A stretch of 64,000 nt of DNA. Origin: Pseudomonas sp. PDNC002 (GTDB taxonomy: Bacteria > Pseudomonadota > Gammaproteobacteria > Pseudomonadales > Pseudomonadaceae). The stretch is taken from assembly GCF_016919445.1 (NCBI RefSeq), contig NZ_CP070356.1, positions 6,141,502 through 6,205,501 on the forward strand, written 5' to 3'. A program made the translations under genes and the position numbers. Of the stretch, positions 1 to 8,309 are shown in pieces. The first letter of the stretch is position 1, and each line of letters starts with the position of its first letter. A model generated the notes under the pieces. The model did no database searches, was not told where the DNA came from, and saw only the letters and a list, made by a program, of their open reading frames with translations.

Positions 1-523
1 AGCGCAGGCGCAGCATCTTCATCAGAACACCGCCGATCAGCGCCCCGAATACCCCGGTGATCATCACGAAGGCCGCAGTCAGCGCCGGCACGCCGCCCAG
101 GTCGTGGGACATTTCCATGGCGAACGGCGTGGTGATCGAACGCGGAATCAGCGACAGGGTCACCTGGCCGTCCAGCGCCAGCGCGTGGGCCAGCGCCCAG
201 GAGCTGCCGATGGCCATGGTCGAGCCGGCGAGCATGCCGGTCAGCAGTGCCGGCCAATGGCGGGCGAGCAAGGCGCGCTGTTGCCAGATGGGAATGGCGA
301 AGGCCACGGTGGCCGGGCCGAGCAGCGCCACCAGCCAACTGGTGTCACGGGCGTAATCGGCGTAGCGGGCCTGCAGCGGGATCGCCAGGGCGAACAGCAG
401 CACCGGCACGAAGACGATGGGCGACAGCCAGTACTGCTGGAAGCGGCGGTAGAGGGTACGGCTGAGCAGGTAACCGCCCAGGGTCACGGCCAACCAGAAC
501 AGGGCTTGCTTATCGAGGCTCAT
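1..523 (-). CDS. cidB: LrgB/CidB family membrane protein (3' end beyond window)
   Basis: The gene reads leftward from an ATG at 521-523 and is still open at base 1, so about 174 residues of a usual ~230 are present. The translation begins MSLDKQALFWLAVTLGGYLL and continues as hydrophobic segments separated by short loops, as in the LrgB/CidB family of integral membrane proteins that act with LrgA/CidA holin-like partners in murein hydrolase export, autolysis or metabolite release. Its start overlaps the end of the upstream cidA-like gene by 14 bases, so the two are co-transcribed and probably translationally coupled. The family is recognised from sequence; the exact physiological role in this organism is inferred. 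Confidence 0.85.
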   Translation of the reverse strand, partial: MSLDKQALFWLAVTLGGYLLSRTLYRRFQQYWLSPIVFVPVLLFALAIPLQARYADYARDTSWLVALLGPATVAFAIPIWQQRALLARHWPALLTGMLAGSTMAIGSSWALAHALALDGQVTLSLIPRSITTPFAMEMSHDLGGVPALTAAFVMITGVFGALIGGVLMKMLRLR

Positions 524-887
524 GGCGCGAACTCCTGTTGCACATCCATTCCACCGCCAGGGCGGTGGAGAGCATCACCATCACGGTGCTGGCGGTGATC
601 ACCAGCAGAATCTTCCAGCCCTCGCTGCGCAGCAGCGGGCCATAGTCCAGCAGGCTCATCAGCGCGGGGATGAAGAACAGCAGCATCTCCGCCAGCAGCA
701 GGCCGGCACCGCCCTGCAACAGGGCCGGACGGATCGCCCCGCAGGCGAACAGCACCAGCAGCAGCGCCAGCCCGATCACCCCGCCCGGCAGCGGCAGGCC
801 GGTAAGCGTGGCGATCCAGCCGCCGAGCCACCAGAAGGCGACCAGGACAGCGAGTTCGAAAATGAGGCGGGCGGCGCGGCGGAACAT
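510..887 (-). CDS. cidA: CidA/LrgA family holin-like protein
   Basis: This 125-residue protein is almost entirely membrane segments (about four) and carries the family motif LPLPGGVIGLALL near residues 31-43, with a charged tail. CidA/LrgA proteins are small holin-like inner-membrane proteins that pair with LrgB/CidB. I chose the ATG at 885-887 (MFRRAARLIF) over an upstream in-frame start at 941, because the upstream stretch is hydrophilic and unlike the family. It is the first gene of a two-gene operon with the overlapping lrgB-type gene and is divergent from the LysR regulator at 1001, the usual cidABR-type arrangement. Confidence 0.88.
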   Translation of the reverse strand: MFRRAARLIFELAVLVAFWWLGGWIATLTGLPLPGGVIGLALLLVLFACGAIRPALLQGGAGLLLAEMLLFFIPALMSLLDYGPLLRSEGWKILLVITASTVMVMLSTALAVEWMCNRSSRHEPR

Positions 888-990
888 GGCGGCGATCTCG
901 ATGCGTTGAGCGGCTGAAGAAATCGGTTGGGAATGGCGCAAAGCCTACGCCCGCGCCTATCATCCCCAAAGCGAATAGATCGAATCGGAG

Positions 991-1004
991 CCATTCCAGA
1001 ATGG
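991..1004. promoter_or_regulatory. Short palindrome at the LysR start between cidA and its regulator
   Basis: CCATTCCAGAATGG is a perfect inverted repeat (6-bp arms, 2-bp spacer) that overlaps the start codon of the LysR gene in the 113-bp divergent spacer. It could be an autoregulatory site; no other copy was seen and its role is inferred only. Confidence 0.3.
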
Positions 1005-1888
1005 AATTCAAGCAGCTGCGCACCTTCGCCGAAGTCGTGCGCCACGGTAGTTTCACCCAGGCGGCGGTACACCTGAACGCCAGCCAGTCGGCGGTGAGCA
1101 AGCAGGTTGCCCAGCTGGAACAGAGCCTGCGCGTGCAACTGCTGGAGCGCAGCGGCCCGCACATCCGCCTGACCGCCGCCGGTGAAGTGGTGTTGCGTCG
1201 CGCCGAGGACATGCTGCGCCTGCGCCGCGAACTGCATACCGAACTGGACGACCTCACCCACCTGCACCGCGGCGAGCTGCGCCTGGGCCTGCCGCTGCTG
1301 GGCGCCGACGCGTTGTTCGCCGGGCGCTTCGCCGAGTATCGGCGGCGCTACCCGAACATCGACGTGCACCTGATCGAGGGTGGCAGCAAGACCATGGAAG
1401 AAATGGTCTACAGCGGCGAACTGGAGCTGGGCGGCGGTCTCACCCCGGACGACCCCGGCTTCGACTGGCAGCCCTTCTGCAACGAGCCGCTGGATGTGCT
1501 GTTGCCCGCCGATCATCCGCTGGCAGCGCGGGAAAGCCTGGAACTGGTGGAGCTGTCCGAGACGCCCTTCCTGCTCTACCAGCAGAGCTTCACCCTCAAT
1601 GACCGCCTGCTGCGTGCCTGCCGCGAGGCCGGCTTCGAGCCGAAGGAAGGCGGCCGCAGCGGCCAGGCAGACTTCCTCGGCGCGCTGGTCGCCGCCGGCC
1701 AGGGCGCAGTGCTGCTGCCCCGCGTGGTGGCGAAGGACCTGGAGCGGCCGGGACTGGTGCGGGTGCTGTTAAGCCAGCCGGATCTGCGCTGGGATATCAG
1801 CTTCATCTGGCGGCGCGATGCCTATCTGTCGAATGCAGCGAAGGCGTGGTTGGCACTGATGATCGAGATGCCGTTGCATCCGCAGTGA
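1001..1888 (+). CDS. LysR-family transcriptional regulator (CidR-like)
   Basis: The 295-residue protein has the LysR layout: an N-terminal winged helix-turn-helix (residues 1-60, with SFTQAAVHLNASQSAVSKQVAQLE) followed by a periplasmic-binding-protein-like effector domain from about residue 90. It is divergent from the cidA-cidB operon, with 113 bp between start codons. This matches the CidR arrangement, in which a LysR protein activates the holin/antiholin genes in response to overflow metabolism. The family is certain; the target is inferred from position. Confidence 0.85.
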   Translation: MEFKQLRTFAEVVRHGSFTQAAVHLNASQSAVSKQVAQLEQSLRVQLLERSGPHIRLTAAGEVVLRRAEDMLRLRRELHTELDDLTHLHRGELRLGLPLLGADALFAGRFAEYRRRYPNIDVHLIEGGSKTMEEMVYSGELELGGGLTPDDPGFDWQPFCNEPLDVLLPADHPLAARESLELVELSETPFLLYQQSFTLNDRLLRACREAGFEPKEGGRSGQADFLGALVAAGQGAVLLPRVVAKDLERPGLVRVLLSQPDLRWDISFIWRRDAYLSNAAKAWLALMIEMPLHPQ

Positions 1889-1895
1889 AGCGGGT

Positions 1896-2366
1896 TCAGA
1901 GCAGCTCGGGGAAGTCCGCGGCCAGCGCCGGCCACTCCCGCTGCGCCTGCTCATCGTCCGCCAGCAACTGGAACCCAGCGAACTCGAAAGCCGGCGACAC
2001 GGTACAACCCACCAGCACGTAATCCCCCAGGCAGCGTGCAGCCTGCCAGGCGTGAGCGGGCACAGCGCGTTGCGGCAGGCTGCCCTCGCCCACCGGGCCG
2101 AGGGTTTCGACGCGCACGGCGGACTCCGGGGCGTCCGCGATCAGCAACTCCAGAGGCGAACCTTCATGGAAGTGCCAGAGCTCGTCGGCGTCCACGCGGT
2201 GCCAGCGGCTGACGGTGCCGGCGGGCAAAAGAAAGAGGATGGCAGACGACTGCGGCCGGCCATCGGCGCCCTTCAGATCGGATTCGAACACACGCCGGTA
2301 GAATCCGCCCTCGGGATGCGGGGCGAGATTCAGGGTGTCGATCAGCTGGCGGGCGCGGGGATGCAT
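1896..2366 (-). CDS. Cupin-fold DUF985 family protein
   Basis: The 156-residue protein opens MHPRARQLIDTLNLAPHPEG and contains the DUF985 pattern: EGGFYRRVF, then SAILFLLPAG, then WHRVDADELWHFHEGSPLELL around the middle, and GCTVSPAFEFAGFQL near the end. DUF985 proteins are compact double-stranded beta-helix (cupin) proteins, some sugar-binding, mostly of unknown function. The longer reading frame to 2579 is an extension inside the flavodoxin gene. The ATG at 2364-2366 shares one base with the flavodoxin stop (TGATG), which shows translational coupling and fixes the start. Confidence 0.85.
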   Translation of the reverse strand: MHPRARQLIDTLNLAPHPEGGFYRRVFESDLKGADGRPQSSAILFLLPAGTVSRWHRVDADELWHFHEGSPLELLIADAPESAVRVETLGPVGEGSLPQRAVPAHAWQAARCLGDYVLVGCTVSPAFEFAGFQLLADDEQAQREWPALAADFPELL

Positions 2367-2821
2367 CAGGCCTTCAGCGCGGCAATGAACTCGGCCAGCC
2401 ACGGCTCGGAGTCGGTTTCCTGGTCCACGGTCTCGCTGCCGTCCAGGCGCAGCATCGGCACCACTTCCTGTACGCCCAGTTCGGCGAACAGCTCGCGCAC
2501 CTGCTCGCCACCGCCGCAGTAGGTGTCGCCATAGCTGGAATCGCCCAGCGCCAGCACGCCGCCAGGACGACCGCGCCATTCGGCCGGCAGGCGGTCGCGG
2601 ATGGCGTGGAACAGCGGCTGGAAGCTGTCGGGCAGGTCGCCCATGCCGGTGGTGGAGGTCACCACCAGGAAGGCTTCGGGAGCGAAATCGATCATCGCGT
2701 CCAGGGTGGCCCGCGGGTCGAACCAGGCTTCAAAGCCGGCGGCTTCGAGTAGGCGCTTGGCGTGACGCGCGACTTCTTCGGCGGTGCCATAGACCGATCC
2801 GGACAGGATGGCGACTTTCAT
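2366..2821 (-). CDS. Flavodoxin (MioC-type)
   Basis: The 151-residue protein starts MKVAILSGSVYGTAEEVARH, a phosphate-binding flavodoxin loop, and continues with a flavin-contacting TSTTGMGDLPDSF loop and LALGDSSYGDTYCGGGEQV. It is therefore a short-chain FMN flavodoxin, an electron carrier of the cytoplasm resembling MioC. I placed the start at 2819-2821; eight further in-frame residues upstream do not fit the family. It is the first gene of a two-gene operon with the DUF985 cupin and is divergent from folM. Confidence 0.88.
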   Translation of the reverse strand: MKVAILSGSVYGTAEEVARHAKRLLEAAGFEAWFDPRATLDAMIDFAPEAFLVVTSTTGMGDLPDSFQPLFHAIRDRLPAEWRGRPGGVLALGDSSYGDTYCGGGEQVRELFAELGVQEVVPMLRLDGSETVDQETDSEPWLAEFIAALKA

Positions 2822-2961
2822 GTTCACTCCCACAAGGCAAGACAAGGCCGCCCATTATGCCCCATCCGTGTCGCGCCGCGCCGGGGCTGGTATAGTTTTG
2901 CCCTACCCGGCCGCTAGGACATTGTCCCGCGCGGCGCTTCCCCCGATTCCGCGAGGCGTGC

Positions 2962-3687
2962 ATGGGCCAGACCCCAGCCCCCATCCTGATCACCGGCGCC
3001 AGCCAGCGCATCGGCCTGCATTGCGCGAAACGCCTGCTGCAAGACGGCCAGCCGGTCATCGCGACCTATCGCCAGGAAAAACCCGGCATCGCCGAGCTGC
3101 GCGAACTGGGCGCCACCTGCCTGCACGCCGAACTGGCCGATGAAGCCGGCATCCTCGCCTTCATCGCCGACCTGAACGATCACACCGACCGCCTGCGCGC
3201 GATCATCCACAACGCCTCGGCGTGGATCGCCGAACAGCCGGGTGGCGATGCGCGGGCCTTCGAAACGCTGTTCCGCGTGCACATGCTGGCGCCCTACCTG
3301 ATCAACCTGCGCTGCAGCGAACTGCTCGAACGCGACGCCAGCGAACGCGGCGCCCCGGCGGACATCATCCACCTCTCCGACGACGTCGCCCGCAAGGGCA
3401 GCGCCAACCGCATCGCCTACTGCGCCAGCAAGGCCGGGCTGGACAACCTCACGCTGTCCTTCGCCGCCAGCCTCGCACCGCGCATCAAGGTCAACGGCAT
3501 CGCGCCGGCACTGATCATGTTCAATCCCGGCGACGACGCCGAGTACCGCGCCCGCACCCTGGCGAAATCCGCCATGGGCATCGAGCCCGGCCCGGACGTG
3601 ATCTACCAGAGCGTGCGCTACCTGCTCGACAGCCCCTACGTGACCGGCACCACCCTGACCGTCAACGGCGGCCGGCACCTCAAATGA
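2962..3687 (+). CDS. folM: Dihydromonapterin reductase FolM
   Basis: This 241-residue short-chain dehydrogenase has ITGASQRIG (cofactor loop, residues 10-18), NASAW (84-88), Ser139 and Tyr153/Lys157 (YCASK) as catalytic residues, and a C-terminal TVNGGRH. The ASQRIG variant and the small size are typical of FolM, which reduces dihydromonapterin (and weakly dihydrofolate) to the tetrahydro form with NADPH. It is followed 32 bp later by folE and then folX. All three serve tetrahydromonapterin synthesis, the cofactor of phenylalanine hydroxylase in Pseudomonas (established for the family, inferred here). Confidence 0.93.
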   Translation: MGQTPAPILITGASQRIGLHCAKRLLQDGQPVIATYRQEKPGIAELRELGATCLHAELADEAGILAFIADLNDHTDRLRAIIHNASAWIAEQPGGDARAFETLFRVHMLAPYLINLRCSELLERDASERGAPADIIHLSDDVARKGSANRIAYCASKAGLDNLTLSFAASLAPRIKVNGIAPALIMFNPGDDAEYRARTLAKSAMGIEPGPDVIYQSVRYLLDSPYVTGTTLTVNGGRHLK

Positions 3688-3719
3688 CCCGCCCGGTGCG
3701 GGCACGAGGAACTCCCACC

Positions 3720-4280
3720 ATGATCGAAGACCTGTCTCACCACTACCGTGAGATTCTCCTCGGGCTCGGCGAAGACCCGACCCGCGAGGGCCTGCTGGAC
3801 ACCCCCAAGCGCGCGGCCAAGGCCATGCAGTACCTCTGCCACGGCTACGCACAGACGCTGGACGAGATCGTCAACGGCGCACTGTTCGCCTCGGACAATG
3901 ACGAAATGGTCATCGTCAAGGACATCGAGCTCTACTCGCTGTGCGAACATCACCTGCTGCCCTTCATCGGCAAGGCCCATGTGGCGTACATTCCCACCGG
4001 CAAGGTGCTGGGCCTGTCGAAAGTGGCGCGCATCGTCGATATGTTCGCCCGTCGCCTGCAGATCCAGGAAAGCCTCACCCGGCAGATCGCCGAGGCAGTC
4101 CAGCAGGTCACCAGCGCCGCCGGCGTGGCGGTGGTGATCGAGGCGCAGCACATGTGCATGATGATGCGCGGGGTGGAGAAGCAGAACTCGGTGATGAACA
4201 CCTCGGTGATGCTCGGCGCCTTCCGCGAGTCGACCAATACCCGCCAGGAATTCCTGCAACTGATCGGACGGAGCAAGTGA
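3720..4280 (+). CDS. folE: GTP cyclohydrolase I
   Basis: The protein has 186 residues and begins [20 protein letters not shown]. It contains the zinc ligands Cys75 and His78 (LCEHHLLPF) and Cys146 (QHMCMMMRG), plus the GTP-binding segments typical of type I FolE. It converts GTP to 7,8-dihydroneopterin triphosphate, the first step of pterin and folate synthesis. The frame is open upstream through folM, but the start at 3720 fits the family and follows a GAGGAA-like ribosome site. Placed between folM and folX, this copy is likely dedicated to monapterin synthesis, with another folE elsewhere (inference). Confidence 0.96.
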   Translation: MIEDLSHHYREILLGLGEDPTREGLLDTPKRAAKAMQYLCHGYAQTLDEIVNGALFASDNDEMVIVKDIELYSLCEHHLLPFIGKAHVAYIPTGKVLGLSKVARIVDMFARRLQIQESLTRQIAEAVQQVTSAAGVAVVIEAQHMCMMMRGVEKQNSVMNTSVMLGAFRESTNTRQEFLQLIGRSK

Positions 4281-4281
4281 A

Positions 4282-4653
4282 ATGACGCAACTGCAGCCGG
4301 GCATGGCGCGAATCCGGGTCAAGGACCTGCGTGTGCGCACCTACATCGGCATCAAGGAGGAGGAAATCCTCAACAAGCAGGATGTGCTGATCAACCTCAC
4401 CATCCTCTACCCCGCTGGCGATGCGGTGCAGGTCAACGATATCGACCACGCGCTGAACTACCGCACCATCACCAAGGCGATCATCGCCCATGTCGAGGAA
4501 AACCGCTTCGCCCTGCTGGAGCGCCTGACCCAGGAGCTGCTCGACCTGGTCATGGCCAACCCGGCCGTGCACTACGCCGAAGTGGAAGTGGACAAGCCGC
4601 ACGCCCTGCGCTTCGCCGAATCGGTATCCATCGCCCTCGCCGCGCAACGCTGA
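4282..4653 (+). CDS. folX: Dihydroneopterin triphosphate 2'-epimerase
   Basis: The 123-residue protein belongs to the FolB/FolX fold ([18 protein letters not shown] at residues 10-27, then NYRTITKAI and [14 protein letters not shown]). FolX epimerises dihydroneopterin triphosphate to dihydromonapterin triphosphate. Assignment to FolX rather than FolB rests on the company of folM and folE, as in other pseudomonads. It starts one base after the folE stop codon, so it is clearly in the same operon. Confidence 0.92.
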   Translation: MTQLQPGMARIRVKDLRVRTYIGIKEEEILNKQDVLINLTILYPAGDAVQVNDIDHALNYRTITKAIIAHVEENRFALLERLTQELLDLVMANPAVHYAEVEVDKPHALRFAESVSIALAAQR

Positions 4654-4779
4654 AGGCCGCCAAAGCACCTGCACGCCCGTGCCAGTCGGCCAACGGGCGT
4701 TGCTGGCAGATCGCCCGCCTCTTAGAATCTCGCCAGCCCCGCCATGCGCCTCTGATGCGCCTTTGTAGAGAGACATGCC

Positions 4780-5091
4780 ATGACCGAGCCGATGAACCTG
4801 ACCGACGAACAGCGCACCGCACTGGAAGCCGCGGCATTCCGTACCCTGGTGCAGCACCTGCGTACCCGCAAGGACGTGCAGAACATCGATCTGATGAATC
4901 TTGCCGGGTTCTGCCGCAACTGCCTGTCCAAGTGGTACAAGGCGGCGGCGGACGACATGAGCCTGGACGTCAGCCCGGACCAGGCCCGCGAAGAGATCTA
5001 CGGCATGCCTTACGCCGAATGGAAGGCCAAGTACCAGACGGAAGCGACCCCTGCCCAGCAGACAGCCTTCGATAACGCGAAGAAACACTAA
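4780..5091 (+). CDS. DUF1244 family protein
   Basis: This 103-residue soluble protein carries the DUF1244 signature AAFRTLVQHLRTRKDVQNIDLMNLAGFCRNCLSKW (two cysteines at the centre) and a C-terminal DQAREEIYGMPYAEWKAKYQ. The function is unknown; the family is widespread in proteobacteria. It precedes the HopJ-like gene by 12 bp, so the two are probably co-transcribed. A 126-bp spacer separates it from folX. Confidence 0.85.
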   Translation: MTEPMNLTDEQRTALEAAAFRTLVQHLRTRKDVQNIDLMNLAGFCRNCLSKWYKAAADDMSLDVSPDQAREEIYGMPYAEWKAKYQTEATPAQQTAFDNAKKH

Positions 5092-5103
5092 GAGTTTGCC
5101 TTG

Positions 5104-5442
5104 ATGACCCTCACCGATTTTCGCGTGCGCCTGCGCAGCGAGCAGCACCTGTTCACCGACACCCTGGCGTACATCGCCGAACACTACAGCTACAGCCCCA
5201 GCGCTTTCACCAACGGTTCCGTGGAAAACCCCGCCGGACAGAACGAAGGTTCCTGCAAGACCCTGGGCTTCGCCATCCTCGAAGGCCTGAGCCAGGAAGA
5301 AAGCCTGCTGGCGTTCGGCGAGCACTACCGCGCCGTACGCGAGCACCCGGAAGGCACCGACCACGCCAACATCCGCGCACTGCAAATCACCGGCCTCGCC
5401 GGGGTCAACTTCGAGCGCCAACCCCTGTCGCGCCGCGGCTGA
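5104..5442 (+). CDS. HopJ-type family protein
   Basis: The 112-residue protein (MTLTDFRVRLRSEQHLFTDT) contains FTNGSVENPAGQNEGSCKTLGFA and LLAFGEHYRAVREHPEGTDHANIRA, which mark the HopJ family. Despite the name, which comes from a candidate type III effector of P. syringae, it is a conserved small chromosomal protein in many gamma-proteobacteria, and I see no secretion context here. An upstream in-frame TTG at 5101 is less likely than the ATG at 5104. A strong bidirectional terminator follows at 5461. Confidence 0.8.
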   Translation: MTLTDFRVRLRSEQHLFTDTLAYIAEHYSYSPSAFTNGSVENPAGQNEGSCKTLGFAILEGLSQEESLLAFGEHYRAVREHPEGTDHANIRALQITGLAGVNFERQPLSRRG

Positions 5443-5460
5443 GGCCACTCGCTCGATGAA

Positions 5461-5489
5461 AAAAGCCCCGCGGATGCGGGGCTTTTTTT
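5461..5489. terminator. Rho-independent terminator, bidirectional
   Basis: An 11-bp GC-rich stem (AAAAGCCCCGC and its complement) with a GGAT loop is followed by seven T and preceded by six A. It lies between the convergent HopJ-like and LysR genes and can serve both. Confidence 0.9.
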
Positions 5490-5525
5490 GGGGGCCAATC
5501 GCTCGATCGCAGAAAGCTGAACTCC

Positions 5526-5548
5526 AGGAGCGGACCTTGTCCGCGAAA
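5526..5548. repeat. Half copy of the AGGAGCGGA intergenic repeat
   Basis: AGGAGCGGACCTTGTCCGCG matches the arm of the inverted repeats at 50266 and 60717, here without a clear second arm. It is a common type of short intergenic repeat in Pseudomonas. Confidence 0.5.
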
Positions 5549-5590
5549 TCCGCTGCGGCGGCTCCATGAAGGATCGGGCCCCGTCCGCAA

Positions 5591-6511
5591 TCAACCGACC
5601 TGCCGGCCCTCGCCCTCGTCTCGCGCGCGCACCTGTTCCCGCAGCCACTGGCGGAACAGCAGCACCTCCGGCGGTGGACGCTTGCCGCCCTTTGGCAACA
5701 GCAGGTAGTGGGCCTGGTCGATGGGCAGTTCGCCATCGAACGCGGCCACTACCCTGCCGGCATCCAGGTAAGGCTGAGCCAGGCTGCGCAGCACCAACGC
5801 AAAACCCGAACCGGCAGCGGCCAGCTCCAACGCCGTCAGCGAGGTGTCCACTTGCACACCCTTGCGGCTGGTGAAGTCGGCGACTCCGGCCGCCCGGAAC
5901 CAGCGAGTCCACAGATCCTCGCAGCCCATGATGTGGATCAGATTGCGCTGCGCCAGGCTTACCAACTGCTCGTCGCTACCGGCCCTCGCCCGCCATACCG
6001 GGCTACACACCGGAATGGACGCCTCGGTCTGGATCAGTTCGGCATCGAATCCCTCCCAATGCCCATCGCCGAAGCGGATGTCGATGGCGCTATGGTCCGC
6101 ACTCAGCGCATCAGCCCAGATATCGGCGAACAGCCGCACCTCGATGTTCGGGTAGAGCGCCATGAACTCACCGAGCCTGGGGGCCAGCCAGAGCACTGCG
6201 AAGGCCGCCGTCGAACGCACGGTAATGGAGCGATCGCCGCGGCTACCGAACAGACCGACAGTCGACATCGACAGCTCATCGAACGCCTTGCGGATCGAAG
6301 GCAGGTAGGCCAGTCCCATGTCCGTCAGGCGCACACCACGCGGCAAGCGCTCGAACAACTGGAACCCCAGGTACTGCTCCAGGGAGCGAATCTGCAGGCT
6401 GACCGCCGCGGGCGTCATGTGCAGCTCATTCGCCGCCGCCGAGAAGCTCAGGTTGCGCGCCGCCGCTTCGAAGGAGCGCAGCCAGGGAAGATGAGGAAGT
6501 TGATGGCCCAC
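5591..6511 (-). CDS. LysR-family regulator (GcvA-like) of the GMC/ALDH operon
   Basis: This 306-residue LysR protein has an HTH with LSFSAAANELHMTPAAVSLQIRSLE at residues 21-45 and an effector domain containing SITVRSTAAFAVLWLAPRLGEF and FGDGHWEGFDAELI. These resemble the GcvA/AmpR branch. It is divergent from the GMC oxidoreductase operon with 163 bp between the start codons, so it most likely controls that operon. The inducer is unknown. The ATG at 6509-6511 gives the normal LysR N-terminus. Confidence 0.88.
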   Translation of the reverse strand: MGHQLPHLPWLRSFEAAARNLSFSAAANELHMTPAAVSLQIRSLEQYLGFQLFERLPRGVRLTDMGLAYLPSIRKAFDELSMSTVGLFGSRGDRSITVRSTAAFAVLWLAPRLGEFMALYPNIEVRLFADIWADALSADHSAIDIRFGDGHWEGFDAELIQTEASIPVCSPVWRARAGSDEQLVSLAQRNLIHIMGCEDLWTRWFRAAGVADFTSRKGVQVDTSLTALELAAAGSGFALVLRSLAQPYLDAGRVVAAFDGELPIDQAHYLLLPKGGKRPPPEVLLFRQWLREQVRARDEGEGRQVG

Positions 6512-6674
6512 CGTGCACCTTTAAATTTTTTTGCCCCAAAGGAGCGTTTTTTCTTGTTTGTCTTAAGGTGAGCCTCCCCCAAACAATCCCCCCAACGCAA
6601 GTGCAGTACGACAGCGCCCGACATCCAAGGCGAATCGGGCCGTCACACGGAATCATCTTGGCTGGGAGGGGCGC

Positions 6675-8309
6675 ATGGCGTCAGTGGGCGAGTTCGACTA
6701 CATCATCGTTGGCAGCGGATCGGCCGGGTCGGTACTCGCCGAACGGCTTTCCAGCGAAGGGGCATCGGTGCTCGTGCTCGAGGCGGGCGGCAGCGACCGG
6801 CGCTTCTGGATCAAGGTACCGATCGGCTACGGCCGGACCTTCTACGACGAGCGGATCAACTGGAAATACAGTACCGAGCCGGACCCCGCCACCAAGGATC
6901 GCCGCAGCTACTGGCCACGCGGCCGGGTGATTGGCGGCTCCAGCTCGATCAACGCCATGGTCTACTGCCGAGGCCTGCCAGTGGACTTCGACGGCTGGCG
7001 CCAGCTCGGCAACGTTGGCTGGGGTTGGAACGACGTGCTGCCCTACTACGAGCGTACCGAGCGGCGTGTGGATGCCCAGGGCAATGCCCAGCCCGGTGGC
7101 GCTCTGTTTGTCTCGGATGTCAGCACGGAACTGCACCCGCTGCGCGAGCACTTCTTCTCCGCCGCCCGCGAACTTGGCCTGCCCTTTACCTCGGATTTCA
7201 ACGGGCCGCATCCGGAGGGTGTGGGTAGCTACCAGATCAACACCCGTGCCGGCATGCGCTGCTCCGCCGCCGATGCCTTCCTGCGCCCAGCCATGCGTCG
7301 CAGCCATGTCCGACTGATCACCCAGGCATTGGCGCGACGGGTAGTGTTCGACGGCCGGCGAGCGGCGGGCATCGAGTTCGAGCGCCATGGCCAGTTACTC
7401 AGCGCACGCTCCCGGCGTGAAGTGATCCTCTGCGCCGGTGCAATCAACTCCCCGCAATTGCTGCAGCTTTCCGGCGTAGGTCCCGCCGATCTGTTGCAAC
7501 GCCTGGGCATCCCGGTGGTGCTCGACCAGCCAATGGTGGGCGGACAATTGCAGGATCACCTGGGCATCAACTACTTCTATCGCTCCACCGAGCCAACGCT
7601 GAATGATCAGTTGGCGCCGCTGCATGGAAAGTTACTGGCCGGGATGCGTTACCTGCTGACCCGTCGCGGACCGCTGAGCGTGAGCGTCAACCAGTCGGGC
7701 GGCTTCGTGCGTGCCGACGAGCGCAGCCAGGCACCGGACATGCAGCTGTACTTCAACCCGGTCACCTATTCGACGGCCCCCGAAGGCAAGCGGCCGCTGA
7801 TGAACCCGGACCCCTTCCCCGGCTTCATCATTTCCTTCCAGCCCTGCCGCCCGCTGAGCCGGGGACGCATCGACATCCGCTCGGCGAACCCGCGGGAAAC
7901 CCCGCTCATCCGCCCCAACTACCTGAGCGAGGAAGAGGACATCCGCGGGGTGATCGCCGGCGGCCGGTTGATCCAGCGCCTGATGCGGACGCAAGCGCTG
8001 CGCCGGCTGGTGCAGGAAGCCATCCCGCCGGACCTCGACGGCATGGACGACGAACAGATTCTCGACGACTTCCGCGAACGTTGCGGTTCGGTCTTCCATC
8101 CGGTCGGTACCTGCAGGATGGGCGCGGACGCTCGCCACTCGGTGGTGGATAGTCATCTGCGCGTCCATGGGTTGGACGGCCTGCGTGTGGTCGACGCGTC
8201 GATCTTCCCCACCATCACCTCGGGAAACACCAATGCCCCCACCATCATGGTGGCGCAGAAGGCCGCGGACCTGATCCTGGCCGACCAACGACAAAAGGTA
8301 AGCGCATGA
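6675..8309 (+). CDS. GMC family FAD-dependent alcohol oxidoreductase
   Basis: The 544-residue protein has the FAD dinucleotide motif GSGSAG (residues 13-18), the first GMC signature GRVIGGSSSINAMVYCRG, a second signature around GAINSPQLLQLSGVGP, and a C-terminal catalytic block HPVGTCRMG (His475) with SGNTNAPT (~518). It is closest in layout to choline or long-chain alcohol dehydrogenases and would oxidise a primary alcohol to an aldehyde; the substrate cannot be named. It is first in an operon where the next gene overlaps by 4 bases (ATGA). An aldehyde dehydrogenase two genes downstream could take its product. Confidence 0.9.
   Translation: MASVGEFDYIIVGSGSAGSVLAERLSSEGASVLVLEAGGSDRRFWIKVPIGYGRTFYDERINWKYSTEPDPATKDRRSYWPRGRVIGGSSSINAMVYCRGLPVDFDGWRQLGNVGWGWNDVLPYYERTERRVDAQGNAQPGGALFVSDVSTELHPLREHFFSAARELGLPFTSDFNGPHPEGVGSYQINTRAGMRCSAADAFLRPAMRRSHVRLITQALARRVVFDGRRAAGIEFERHGQLLSARSRREVILCAGAINSPQLLQLSGVGPADLLQRLGIPVVLDQPMVGGQLQDHLGINYFYRSTEPTLNDQLAPLHGKLLAGMRYLLTRRGPLSVSVNQSGGFVRADERSQAPDMQLYFNPVTYSTAPEGKRPLMNPDPFPGFIISFQPCRPLSRGRIDIRSANPRETPLIRPNYLSEEEDIRGVIAGGRLIQRLMRTQALRRLVQEAIPPDLDGMDDEQILDDFRERCGSVFHPVGTCRMGADARHSVVDSHLRVHGLDGLRVVDASIFPTITSGNTNAPTIMVAQKAADLILADQRQKVSA

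Noticed and set aside
4108-5736. A 542-residue reverse frame opposite folE, folX and DUF1244
   Set aside because: It lies antisense to well-supported genes and has no recognisable domain or ribosome site.
6512-6674. A copy of the T-N11-A LysR element in the GMC operon spacer
   Set aside because: No stretch there resembles the 16561/19454 element; the LysR site for this operon was not identified.
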